From assembly GCA_017562135.1 (NCBI GenBank), contig QEYB01001046.1:2604001-2668000 (forward strand): DNA of 64,000 nt, in the 5' to 3' direction. Below are positions 1 through 12,900 of the stretch, one piece after another. This DNA comes from Dipylidium caninum (Eukaryota; Platyhelminthes; Cestoda; Cyclophyllidea; Dipylidiidae). The translations under genes were made by a program, and so were the position numbers. The notes beneath the pieces were generated by a model. That model worked only from the letters and a program-made list of their open reading frames with translations. It was not told where the DNA came from and did not search any database. Positions within the stretch are counted from its first letter, which is position 1. Every line of letters begins with the position of its first letter.

Positions 1-3000
1 GATCAGTGAAATTGGGGCCCGGGCGGCGTCTTCCCCAGCTGCTCAGTGGTGTGAAATGCTATCGCAACCCTCCCATTTGTTCACTCTAGGTATTGGACAC
101 AAAAGGTCAAAGTCAGGTCGCTGCTAGTGTGAAGAGGTGTCCTTCCACGCCAATCTCACCCGACCTCCTTCGTCTCAAGGTGTAGCAGGGGTTCCAAACT
201 ACTTTCACCCTTCTGCTGCGGTTGCCAGATCCTTCGTGTAAATTCGGCACGAGAGCCAAGGGCTCCTAAAACAGACTTTTTTGGGATGTTTAGGTCATTA
301 CGTTCGGAGGGACTGTCGTCAAACTTCGATGGCAGTCTAGGTTTGGTACTTTTTTTCGAATGCATCTCGAAGAGTTTGCGCAGACAATAAAACTGAGTGC
401 GAGCAATAACATAATGAAGTTAGGAAAAGTTTTTGCGTGTAAGCCCTTACTGGTATAGTGTTTACCGGTTTAAAACCACTTAGACCGGTTTTAGGCGAGG
501 GATATGTCGACGTCTTGTAATCTCGACTTCTTACGAGGCAGAGTCACCTGAAGCGCCATTCGGAGCAGAGCGGTTTATCCGACCAAGTTCGAGATAAATC
601 GGCCATTGTTGGTCCGAGGCTAACAAGACCATCTGCTGAATTACACGCCTACAAGTGCGAACAAGGACTAACTGCCGGATTAGACACGGTGGACTTTTGG
701 TGTTTCCCTTAGACTGTTGCTCATCCTTTTTGTCCAAAAGCTTTCAAGAAGGGTCTCACACGGGCAACTTAAATTATGGTCCTGTCGTGAAGGCGGTGCG
801 ATGAACAGGAGTCGCATCAAAACGCAGGAAACTGGAGTGATCCAAATGGCAATTATGACCCCACGGAAGACGTAAATGTCAAATGGACTATTTGAAAGTT
901 TTGTGCTACTTCCTCTATTCGCCGTCATAACCTCTTCCAATTATGCTCGGTCAGCGAACTTGTCTGTGTCTTCTCCTCAAGGATGTCTCGAATTTTTTGC
1001 ACAACAATATACTTCTCAAAGAAGATCATGATCTCATACCTTTTGTTTTTTTACAGAGTAATAAATTTCACAGCGAACCTCCACTAATCAGTGGGCTCCA
1101 TACAAGTGGAATCATCTTATATTTATTAGAAGGTTAAGATGCTAAAGTGCAATTAAACTAAAAGTAGTAAATAATTTCATCGCCATAGTAAATTGAATAA
1201 AAAGTCGTTTTTGTGCACTCAAAAGGAGCCGGGACAGTTCAATTTACGCGAGTGGCGAGGCTTCCAACAGAGCACTTTGTACTGCACTGCGAATATGCTT
1301 TTTTGGGAGTCCGACGGCGTCAGAGGGAGGGAAGGATGTTTCAATATGGTCCTCTTTCATTCAAAGTATCAACAGTGGCTGGAAGTCGTGGAAACTGTCG
1401 GAAAAACCCAACTTGTTGATTCCAAATACAGACTAAAATGAATCAGAACTGGTTGCATTCTCCTGACACTTTTGAGGACCAGAAAATTATCTACACTGAG
1501 GCATTAATATTTATATCAGGGCATTCATCGTAATAGACTGCTGTGAGTGCAGGGAGAACCAAAATACTACCAACAGGGTCTATTTAAGGCGCTAGAGATA
1601 GGCACACGGTGGTTTTTTCCCTTCGACTTCCTAACAGTGAACGTATCTGGGGCAGTGTGTACACAATGAAGGTGTCTCTCAATCACGGAAGAGGAAAGTT
1701 CCCGTAATTCAGCACTACTGCCTTGTCTATTCAGTCCTAAATCATGACATTCATCCCATTCCATAAGGTTTCACACGTGTTTCGACCTGTTCTGCCCAAC
1801 GTCCCACATTTGCTTGCGCATTCATCATAAATTTGTCAAAAGTACCCAGATTCTCGTGCACGGGCGGGGCTGCCAAGCCCTCTAAAGTCGAATAGCAACC
1901 AGCCGAGTTGCTCGAATCCCTCAAATACAGTGTGCTGAGCCCGAATCTACTAATATGTCTTCTGTATTAAAGTACTATAAAATTTTTGGGACAAAATGTA
2001 TGCTGTGGCCATCCACCACTTGTGTTCTCATGCATTTTACCTTCTATACTTCCGTGTGAGAAGAAAAGCTCTTAGACACGTCTTCTGTAATGCGCTTTGG
2101 AGGAAAAGAGCCTGGTTTCATGACTGCAATTCAACTTCTATTAGTGTATTACTCAAACTGGTCTGGTGGGTATTTCGCGAGAGGCGTTAGGAGACTCAGT
2201 TTAAATCTCGCACAGAAGATAGTTCCTTTACCTGTCATGACTGTTTAAATTCAGAGAAATCGGTTTCCTGCGACTCAAATCAACTTCCAAGATGCACGCT
2301 TATTTTGAAAAGCAAAAACACTCTCTAATGACTTGAGGTCCAGAAGTATATGGAGTTCTGTGATTAGAGGAAGAACTTCGTATAATCCCATTTATTGCAT
2401 TTTGTGTTATGCAATCCTGCTGTTGGCTTAGCTGCGTATGATTAAACTAAATTCCACATAAATACCAAGTTTTTTGGGCTGTGGGGAACTTAACTTTCCC
2501 TATCTAGTCCATTGTGCTACAGTAACCGGCTCGTTTTGGATTTACAGTTGAACATCTCAGTTTGATTTTTTAGATGCTATGGGAAAATTATGCGGTCTAT
2601 CTATTCTAAGTATGACAAAAGGGGGCTAAAGGGGTGGGGGGAGTTGTTTGACAGAGGAAAATAGAATGTTAATAAAAGAAGTCAAGTCCCATCCGTCACC
2701 AACGATGGCTAAGTGTGGACGGATAAGTAAAATCTCTGCGGCGAAAACTCATTCCATGTAGACTTCTTCCTGTCTCTAATTTATCACCTGAATTAAGCAC
2801 TGTATTCCAGACAACAGTAAAGAAGTGTCGAGAAATGTGTAAAGATGTTCTGAGGATCGGAGGCGATGATTAACCACTGCTTTCTAGCACTTTTGGTGAT
2901 GAAAGAGAGTGAGTTTTATTGGTACACACCAAGAAAGAGTGCTCGGATGTCGGACATCAAGGCGATTCTGGAAAGGCGCGAAAGCAACTGAAAACTTATT

Positions 3001-3935
3001 TGCAGATTAAAAGAAAGACCCGACTGGACCTTCCCCTATGAAGGAGAACTCGTTAAGATACGAGTAATTCGCCGCCATGGGTAACATTGAGCTCAACATA
3101 GCTTAAATATGGTTTACTGGTGGTTGGTGGGCTTCTTAGTTTCCCACTTTGCTCAGTTTTTCACTATAAACCATGGGGAATTCCATGTAATATGTAGCAG
3201 TAATTAATCCTCAGATAAGTAATCAAGAATGAGATACTTCCTTCTACTAATCAAGTGGTCAACACTCTCGCAAGGTCATAAAAGTGAGGTTGAATGGCTA
3301 AACACTTGATAATATTTTGAGTAACTCTTTCCCTTCAGGTATTCCAACCCATATTAGGGCGATAATCCCCGTTTGACAAAGAGCTGTTTCTGCTTTACTT
3401 AGGACTCTTATATGGGCAAGTAGCACAACACTATTTTTAGCAATAAACTCCAAATCCTGGGCAATTCAACGCTTTTTTCAACTCGTAATGTTCCCTGCCA
3501 TCTCTTGGAGCAGAGCATCGGCACAGCGTCCACTCGACTGGTAATGAGTCTGTTTTAAACCCATCTAATACTCGGACAATCTTATACGGTAGCCAGACGA
3601 TGTCAGCGACGAGAGTGGAGCTAGTCAAATTTGCCCAGAGGACGGAAACTGAGAGCACCAGAGCCGCCTTCGCCACTCAGTGACCCCCTCAGTCTCTACC
3701 AATTGGATGCCAGCCTGCGCGGCATTGGCTCGCGTTTCCGACCAATCACACACCGCATGGTTGTTGCACGTGCAGGCATGGTTTCGCCGTCTATCCGCCG
3801 ATAAAGAGTTTGTTTTTCTTAGTAGGAACCCTCACCCCGTCTTTCTGTCGCACTTGACGCATGTGGGAAATACGGACTTGGAGCTCGGGATAAGACAACG
3901 TCAACATAAACGCTAAATAACCTAGTCCACATAAG
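1..3935. other. Non-coding flank upstream of the anosmin-1 gene
   Basis: I see no convincing gene here. The open frames on both strands are short (under about 90 codons), start and stop at random and show no family motif. The last 300 bases become richer in G+C and carry a cluster of CCAAT boxes, listed separately. An exon of a gene lying mostly outside the window could have been missed. Confidence 0.6.
3699..3746 (+). promoter_or_regulatory. CCAAT-box cluster, candidate anosmin-1 promoter
   Basis: Four CCAAT pentamers fall within 48 bases: CCAAT at 3699-3703, its inverse ATTGG overlapping at 3702-3706, ATTGG again at 3724-3728, and CCAAT at 3742-3746. They lie about 190 to 240 bases before the anosmin start codon in a locally G+C-rich stretch. 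NF-Y commonly binds arrays of this kind in animal promoters; its action here is inferred. No well-placed TATA box is evident. Confidence 0.35.
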
Positions 3936-6900
3936 ATGACAAAGCAGTGGCTTTTGAAAGTAGTCGTCTGCACTTTGAGTATCATCGTTATGGTGCGGCT
4001 GGAAGCGGATTCTGATGCCGAGAGCCGAGTCTTTCTGCGGGCTCAATGCAAAGCTATGTGTCTGGACTACTTTGAACAGTCCAAGGGAGCTGCCATCACC
4101 AAGGTTAGTTATGGTAATCATATACCACATAGCCCTTATGGTTGTGAGGTCTTTTCGGGTAATCGTCACTTCCGTAAGAGGAAAAGGAGTTGATAAATCA
4201 TACTTATGAATAGGGAATGAAAGATGCTTGGATTGTATTTTGAGGCTAGTGGACCGAGGGGGTGATAAACAAGTCTGCTGTTAATTTCAGAGGCTCTTCG
4301 GACACGTTCGTGTAAGATTCCTCGCACTACAAACTTATTTGGCATATATTATTTGATTTCATTATTTCATCTATTATTTCCATCGTTTTTTCGATGGTTA
4401 CTTAGAACCACATAAACTGTCTCGTAAGACACCAAGTAATACTAATGCTCATAATGATGTCTAACCGGATACTGTGAGGCTTTTGTCTGCGGAATCCAGA
4501 TCTGAACATTTAAGCTAAAAAATTCGCAACCCATTCCAATTTATTAGACGTAAAAGATAGTTTGCTAAGCATTAAGTTAATTTGAGCCTCGAGGCAGTTG
4601 TTTTATTTCATTTTCCCCAGAGTATCATTTAGCTGGGGGTTTAATCGGATTTCAGTGCAGACTTCCTCCAAAACATTTATTCATACTAACCTCGTTCTCG
4701 GCACGATAATGAAAAACAGTTCTGTTCGGAGAGCGAGTCCGAATAAATTCTACGTGGACTGACTCCATAATCATTCCTCAAGACAACCATCTCTGCGCCT
4801 TCAATTCTGTTTTTTCATACTTAATGGTTTTTCAAATGGAAATTAAAATTTGACTTTATCAACTAGTCTTTCGTGAGATGCTGCTGCATAACTTTGAAGT
4901 TTAATGCTATTTCTATCAAAGGAGTTGAATCTTTAAAGCGGGGTACTTTATCTTCTACATAAAATCGTATTCCTTACACAGGGAAGCTTCTTATGCAGGT
5001 TTTCGGTAAAAACACTCACATCTCTCGTCCCCTCTCTCCGTAGTAGTGAATGCTTAGGAATCATAAAGGTCGTATATGTAAAAATTTTGTGGCACAGTTT
5101 CCCATTCCCCATTATAAATGAAATGAAAAGTGATGCTAAGTCCTGCCCTTTCTGGGAGACAATTACTTACTGGTCGCTAACGTTTCCTTTTTTCTGCCTC
5201 CGACTTCTTTCACTTAGAGATGCTCTCTTTTTGCTGCTGTCGATCTTATCGTGGACTAATTTACTTACACCGTCTGTTTATCGTTGAGGAGTCTCTGACG
5301 TCTCCTCTGGGTATCTCGCATCATGCAGAAGAAAATAGCGATGTAAACATCCCAGTGCCCTCTACACAGTCGAGTTCCTCCTCCCTTTCGGCTAATCTGC
5401 TTTCTCGCACGTTTACCACTTTCAGGAATTGCAGAAGCCCTGTAATTTAATCCTGATTTAAGTAAATCCATTGGGCTATGCTGTACCCATGGGTGGTGGA
5501 TTCACATTGTCCCCGAAATTTCTTCAGTTGACTACTGTTTTGGTGTCTCGGGACAAATATGATGCAAAAGCTAACTTTTAACCAAAGAAGCACTCGCAAA
5601 TCCTACTTCTGAGTCATGGTTGGCAGATATTCGGGCTTCGAGCAAATCACGTGGATGTAGAAGGGATGAATGTTAACTACAAAAATATCTCTAGTCGGAG
5701 CTAGAAAATTCTCTAAAAGCCGTGTTAACTCATCGACATTGGTATATTGCGGGAAGAAAGGAAGGAGGGGAGTGGATAAGACGGGAGTAGAAGTTGCACT
5801 GCTTGTGTGGCGTTTTCGCCGCGCGCTCCTCCTCCCCCCCCCACTTCTGCACTCCTAGTCTAACAACAGCCACCGCTGTTGCTGTGCATGTTGTTGGTAA
5901 ATACGGCTGGCGATAGTCCAGCGTCTGCTGTCTCACACCTTAATTAAGACGCCACCACCGGTTGCGTGGCACCTTGAATGCGTCGGCTGGGTTCCACGGA
6001 CACAAAACAACAACTTACATTTGTCCTCCTCCACCCATTTACTGTCACCATTTGCATGCAACAACATCGCCATTGTCTTGAGGCATACACTTTCGCAGTT
6101 GTCAAGACATCTGCCTCCAGCGTCTCCATTAAAACCGCTAATTTTCATTCAACGAGTTAAACTCAAAACACTTTTGTTCATCAAAAATGCCAACCCTTTG
6201 CTGCAGCAGACTTATAAGCTCCCAATATTGACAGCGCTGGTTGCTCAAGACGCTGAAGGCTATTAAAGTTTAAGGAATCGAAAATGGACCTCACCTCTCA
6301 TCTTTCCCGGCCACTTTTTAATTGAGATGGAGTGAATAGGCACAAAAGAACTACCGAAAGAAAGGTTTTTCTCGAGTGGCGGTGGCTTATCGTTACCGCC
6401 ATGAACTGAAAGCTGTCCTTCGATTAAGAGAGGTTTTCTACTCCATTCCCGTTTGAAGTCTTTAGGTTAGGATTTAATTACTTTCTCTCCATTTCTATCG
6501 TCTTCTATGAAGGGACTCGGCAACTTTATGTGGTCAGATTTTATGTTCCGATTAGGTAGGAAACAAGTTCAGGGGGCAAGCCTCTCCAAACAATTTTGTC
6601 CTTCAACCTTTATTAGCATCAAGTGACTATCTTGTGGAGAACGCATTCTTGCCCTAATGGTGTCGAAACACTTGTTACGTTAAAGGACCTCGGAGCTGTT
6701 AGTTGTGATTTTGCTTGTTGTCCTCACTCGCCTGTCTTGAGAACTGCGACGGCGACGCTCATTGGGCAGCGATGCCCCTCGCCATCCCCTCATGGCATTA
6801 ACGCGGACTTCCGCTCCCCGCTCCCACCCCTGGTTCGTCCTCCTTCCTAACTTCTTGTGTAACTTTGTTTTTCCCTATAGTTTCCTGCCACATTGTTTCT

Positions 6901-9900
6901 CCTCTTAATTGTCCCTTTTTCATCCATTATAAATACAGGTGGTATTCGCACCCAACCAGACCGCACCAAATGTAAATTAAGGGGAAACGAGAGGGTCCAC
7001 TTTTAGTGGGCTTGTGAGAGCCGACTGTTGGTTGAATCTTTTAATCTCTTTGATCAGGCGGAGGCATGATGCCAGTTGGACTTGGGAACTCCTGCTTTTT
7101 CACGTTGGAGCATTATTTCGGCTCCGCATAATAGGTCTGTAATTTTAGCCTAGACTGTGAAAATTTATCAAAGGAAATCCGCGAAAAAGTGGGGATAATT
7201 TTTCATATGAATAAGAGATTCGTTTGCATGTCCAGTAGTCGCGTCGCTGTCAAAGCACCCAAAAAGGGGAATCGGGGGTACCTTGAGACGCGTGCACTTT
7301 TTCCTCCAACCTTCGTTTAAAAGCCCCTTCATGCTTACATTTAATTCAGGCTGTTGGAGGCTGGGCGTGCGTAAACCACACCGGTGGCAGCGGTAGTAAA
7401 CACGGTCTCTTTTTATTTGTTCACCCGTTTCGCCCTGCCAGACGAGGCTCTCGAGGCCCGACGCAGTTGTCACCCCAAGGGCTGAGCCGTACGATCAAGG
7501 CTTTAACGCTTCAAGCTTGCCAGCATCAGGGAAGGCTTTATGTCTTGGCGGATAAATGGTGGCTCGATTTTGTAAAATCTGACGTTTCTGAAAAATTTCA
7601 CAGATTTCCAATCCGGTTTACCAGCCCTTGGAATTGGGGTCTGGGGGATATGAATTTGGGTTTCCCAGTATGCATATTATCAAGGATTTTACTTTTTACC
7701 TTTACACCGCAAAAAATAAGCTTGCTTTACACCGCCGGTTTCGGACCGCGCAGGGTGTTATTCCTTGGTGAAGATTAGGATCACACTGAAATTGGCAAAA
7801 ATTGTTACGCTGAGGGTGAGGATGAGTTGGCCACGTGATAAAGGGAGATAATACTCATGCCTCTCAAAATGTCACGAGAATCGCTGTGGCGGCGGCGCTG
7901 TGCTCCGTCGCAGACGCGGCTTAGGGTGACGCTGACGCCAGTAGTGGTTGTGGTGATGCTTGACGGCTGTGACAACCACCCCTTCTGCCTTCTTCTCACC
8001 CCCACATACCTGGCCTTTCCCCCTCCCTCACCCCGCTTGGGAAACAGATAAATCATCGAGCAAATACAGTCTTTCCCCTACTCCTACCCTCTTTCGTGCG
8101 AGTGAGGGACTGCATGAGTAATTGCTTGACATGTGAATGAAGCATTACTAATTCGGTCTGGCGAATCTTTCCCCTCTATTCACAAGGTCCACAATTCCTA
8201 ACTATGGGGAGGAACGACTTTATTTAGTACCTACTTGATATTCTACCTTAAAGTTTCATGTGTAAAATAGCACTCAATAGTATTCAAAATGCAGTAAGAG
8301 TACGGAAGCACTAACTTCAAAGACGAGCATGCCTTTAGTCCCTTCATTCTCTTCTAGAAGCACTTTTTTAAATTGGATTTCGGAGTTTCTATGAGGCTGT
8401 TGGTACAAAACTCGGGGGTGGTAAGGAAACTAATTTCCGTTTCCATCACGCGAATGAATCATGCCGAAACACAGCACCTTCAGCATCCATGACGGGCGCT
8501 CCCGATTCGGCCGGGCAAGAAGACCCCAGGATCTCCTTGCGACTGAAATGGAGGAGCCTCGGATAAAATAGAGGCTGGTGGAAGTTCTGATTCACTCTCC
8601 TGCCTTTGTTCTTTCGCGACACACCCGGTCTCAATTCAGACCGTGTTTTCATTTGGCACACATGCTTTGGTGTGTGTGTGTGTGTGTGTGTGTGTGTGGA
8701 TTTACAACTAAATCATTCAGACATTGGAATTAACTGCAGATGGGACTCCCCAGGGCGTGCGGAGCACTTTGAGCCGATTGCGACTAAGTCTCCAACTGTT
8801 TTTATAACCTTTCGCCGTGTCCTCAACGAACACGCCCGTCCCCTCCGACACTCCATCAAGGTCTCTGCGTAAGCCCCTCTCGCTCTCTCAATGCATTCCA
8901 CCTTTACTGAGGGAGAGAATTAATTACACAAATCCGTTTTTCATTTGTAGATGTAAGTTCTGATATAATTTAGGAGGGAATGTGAATGCTGTGAGTGGTA
9001 TTTAACTGAATCTTCTTTTAAAAGTCATTTCACACCAAATGATATTGGGTATGACGACGTTTCAGACTTCCTTTAAAAACAATTTTCCTCTTCAACATCT
9101 TTGACCGAAAGTGCACCCAAATCCTGCTAACAACATTTCAATGCGACCGCGTCACCTTGAGAGACTGTTTTGTTCTTTGGATGGTCGTATTCTTTGGATC
9201 CTAAAAATTGTCCTCCATAGTTCTTTTTTTGCTTCTTGTCAGGAGACGAGTTAAAAAATTCTCAACTTTATTATCGCACCACCCTGGCAAGCACAATGTT
9301 TGAGAAGAGCCGAAAATTTACATATCCTGAGGCGATTAATTTGCATCAGATGCACGGAAGTAGACGTTCAAATTTTGTGATTGCATCAGAATATGCCAGA
9401 GTGTTTTGCCTTCATTGTTGATGTGATTTATTGTGTGAGGCGAGGTTGTAAGATCGAACTTATGTTCATGTTTCACCACCGGCTGCCCCGATTCCCCGTG
9501 TAAAGGCTCTCCCGAGGCGTCGAAGGTCAAGACAAGTGGCAGGGGAGAGGTCGGCTGATAGCGGTTGCTGTGTTGCCTGCAATAAATTCGCTGCTTCAAA
9601 GGTGGAAGAGAGCGGTGTGGCAATTGCCGAATGTACAGCCCTGAAATAGTAGGCAGCTCCACGTGTCTGCCCAACGCGAATAGACTAGGTTACTGACCGT
9701 TCCCCACGCCCACCCCGCCCCGCCGCCCGGTCCTCCGCCTAATTATCCGCCCGACGTGTTGCACGAACACGCACCGGGTCGGTCGGAGGGGCGAGGTCAG
9801 CCCGCCTGGACCCGCGGCTGGTGGGGTGCTGCAGCTAGCACGTGTCAGGTGTTCTCGCACTTACGCCCCGACCCTGCCTGTCACCTCCCGGGACAGCCGT

Positions 9901-12900
9901 GCGAAACTTGTTTGAAAATGTCTTTTCGCAGTATAGCCTTTCGGGTCATTCCCGAAGCCTACTGAGAAATGCCACGCCGAAAGCAAAACGGTGACTGATT
10001 CACGAGAGCTAGGGAGTTTATATTCTGAAGGACACTTATACAAGCATGACTTCCGAAGCTCACTTCAAATCGGTGATTAGCAGTTGGTAAATGTTCTTGT
10101 CCCTTCCATGAGTTAAAAGGGGTTTTGACACCAATTGAGACCACATTTTTAAATGGAGGGCGCAAATCATATTTGTGACAAAACAGTCTTGAGAATATCA
10201 TCTTCTAAAATTCTCCCAAACAAATTAAATAAAATTTTGTTACTAAGTCTTCGCAAGACCTTTCGCCCGTCCCTCCCCCCCCCCCAAAAGTCTGCTACTA
10301 ATTTTGTTTCTTCTGCAAATGATGTTATCAACTGCTTTTTTAGAAAATGAATGACATTTCTATGTGCTCGCGAGTTAGGAAAACCATTCACTGAAGATGT
10401 CGTCGCTGAATATGTGGAGAATTAGATCAAGTAATTGAACAGAACTGGGAGAAGAAGTACACATTAGTTGTGTGTTGCTAAAACCCTCCCCAGAAGCAAA
10501 TGCTGTGGTCAGCGAAGACTCAAGATTTCTTGTCGATCCCATTTTTAGGTATCTTTCATTAAATCATGAGAGCTTTCAAGTGATACGAAGTTGTACCCCA
10601 AATTTCAATCACGAAAGTTATTAAGTGGCGTTAGTAGAAGCTGAGTAGTGGCAACGGGTGGCCGACTTTGCTCTCCTTGGGAAGTCTGGGCAATTTGGTG
10701 CTTCAGGTGTCTGGACTAGCGGCGTAGAAGTAGCACATTGTTAGCTTAAATCTTCCTCTTCTCTCTACCAGATGCTGAATCGGTCAGGGATTGAGAGGGA
10801 CCTGGCAGTCGACCGCTCCCAAAATCACGAAGACAAATGCAGAAACGCAGTAAGCTCCCACCTCCCTTCTCCCTCTCAATACCACCGCAGATGCGACTAC
10901 ACTGTGCTCACTCCGCCATTCCTTTTTTCCATTTACATAGTGCTTTTCCGCCTGTGACAACCCTCCTAGCCGCTGCCAAACAACTTGTTCGGTAAGTGTG
11001 AATGGAACTATGCTCATTTTTCCACTTGGTTTCAAATAATCTCGAAAAAATTCCGCTTCACTGGCTTGGTAGTCATTGCGCTTTTATTAATATACAAACA
11101 AATATGAACTGTCTACTACTCATTTCTCCACTTTAAGCTATGATTACGCAGAAAGGTAGGTTTGGAAGAACCCATAAAAATAACAACCCAAGGAATTCCA
11201 TTACAATGGGGGTCACTGGTATTTGAACTATCTCATGGTCAGACAATAGGGGATCAAGTTCTCTGCCTCTCGACTTGTCGGAAAATCGCAAAATAGCTTT
11301 GGGTGCTGCCACGGGTAGTAAGAATCGAAGGCTGCTTGCCTATAGCTGATCATTCCAATCCATCATTAATTTCATTCATCTCGAGAACTTTTTTCTCTTG
11401 TGTGCGTCCAGATTTTCAGCACGTGAAAGCTTCACTTACGCTCCTCACTTGCGCATGTTTCTATACTTTTGTGAATAAAAAGATCTGGTAGGTCGACAGC
11501 CCACATGAACACTCAAAAGCGGGTGTATTTCCTTCTACTTCGATGGGCTGCTAGCGATCTAAGGGGATAAAGATCTCGGAGAGACGTCAGTCGCTGCCTT
11601 CGCGTCTACTTTAATCGTATATTTGCAGTATAGAGATTGTAACTCCGAGTGCCTCAACAGTTCCACCACCACGCGACTCATAACTGCGCGTGGATGAGTC
11701 CGTCGAATGACCTGCCAGTCGGTTGATGATCCCTTCACCGCATAATCAAATCTGTCTCTAGGCGGAGAGGCGCTCCTCCACAGTTGTCATTGCCACTGGC
11801 ACCGGAATGAATAGCTTCCCACGGTCTAACCAAATACTTACACAAGCAGGGTTTCGGGCATTCTAAATGACCATGTGGTTTTCAAAAGGATTACAAGCAT
11901 TCGCAGAGCAAAAACATGCCAATAGTCCCCTTGCCAGCTGTCATATCCCCGAGCGAAAGATAAGCAGCTGGGAGAGGGTCTTGTCCAGATGGAATGGTAT
12001 TTTGCGTCACTAAACTAATTGGGTGGTTAGAAAGACCTGTTGAAACCGGTCTTGTCTCTCTTTAATTGTGCCTCATTTCAAAGGGGGTTGGCGGAAGCGA
12101 CGACACTGTGCTCCCATTTCAGGCCGGTCCACATGCTGTGTGAAATAGTTCTGGGACGTCAGTGCAATAAATTCACTGACATCTTGACATAACGCACCAC
12201 CCAACCACTAACCAACCAACCAACCAACCCACCCACTTACCCACCAGCGCCCTTTTTTCTCTCAGACACACACCAACGGAGAAATATGGGGACAGTTTAA
12301 GTCTGGGCATTTATCTAACTGCCCCTCTTCACTTTCATGCTTTGATTTCCCACAGTCGTTTATTCGACTTGTCCGATGGGATGTCTGGCCCCCCTTCTCG
12401 GGCGGTGCGCCCTATGTGTTGCAGTGGAAAGACGGCCTTTCCGAAACACGACACCCCCTCTCCCTCTCCTTCCCCCCCCCATTTTTTTGGCACTCAGAAA
12501 CACATAATTTTGCGTGTTCGGACCTTGACCCTCTGATCCGCGCAATGAGGTGATAGAAAGTTCCTTGTAAGGCGACAGCGCATAACGAGCCACCCAGCGA
12601 GGAGGGAGACCTCCAAGCACCTGGCTATGGGTGCTAACGAGTAGGGAGAGGACAATCTCATTAGGAGGTGAAATTGTTGTTCTCCTCACGGCAACCCCGA
12701 GGTCACAAGGTTAACCATTCACCGGTGAGGGTGCTTTAATTAGAAAAAAAAACCCTACTCACAATACATTTTATCTGGGGCGCTAAAAGTTTGCCACTTT
12801 CCGAACTTGTGTACTCTTTTAGGATTTATCTGGCAATCGAAATACACAAAGCTTCTTTAGTTATAAATAATTTACATAAAAATAACCTTAAAAAAGAACC

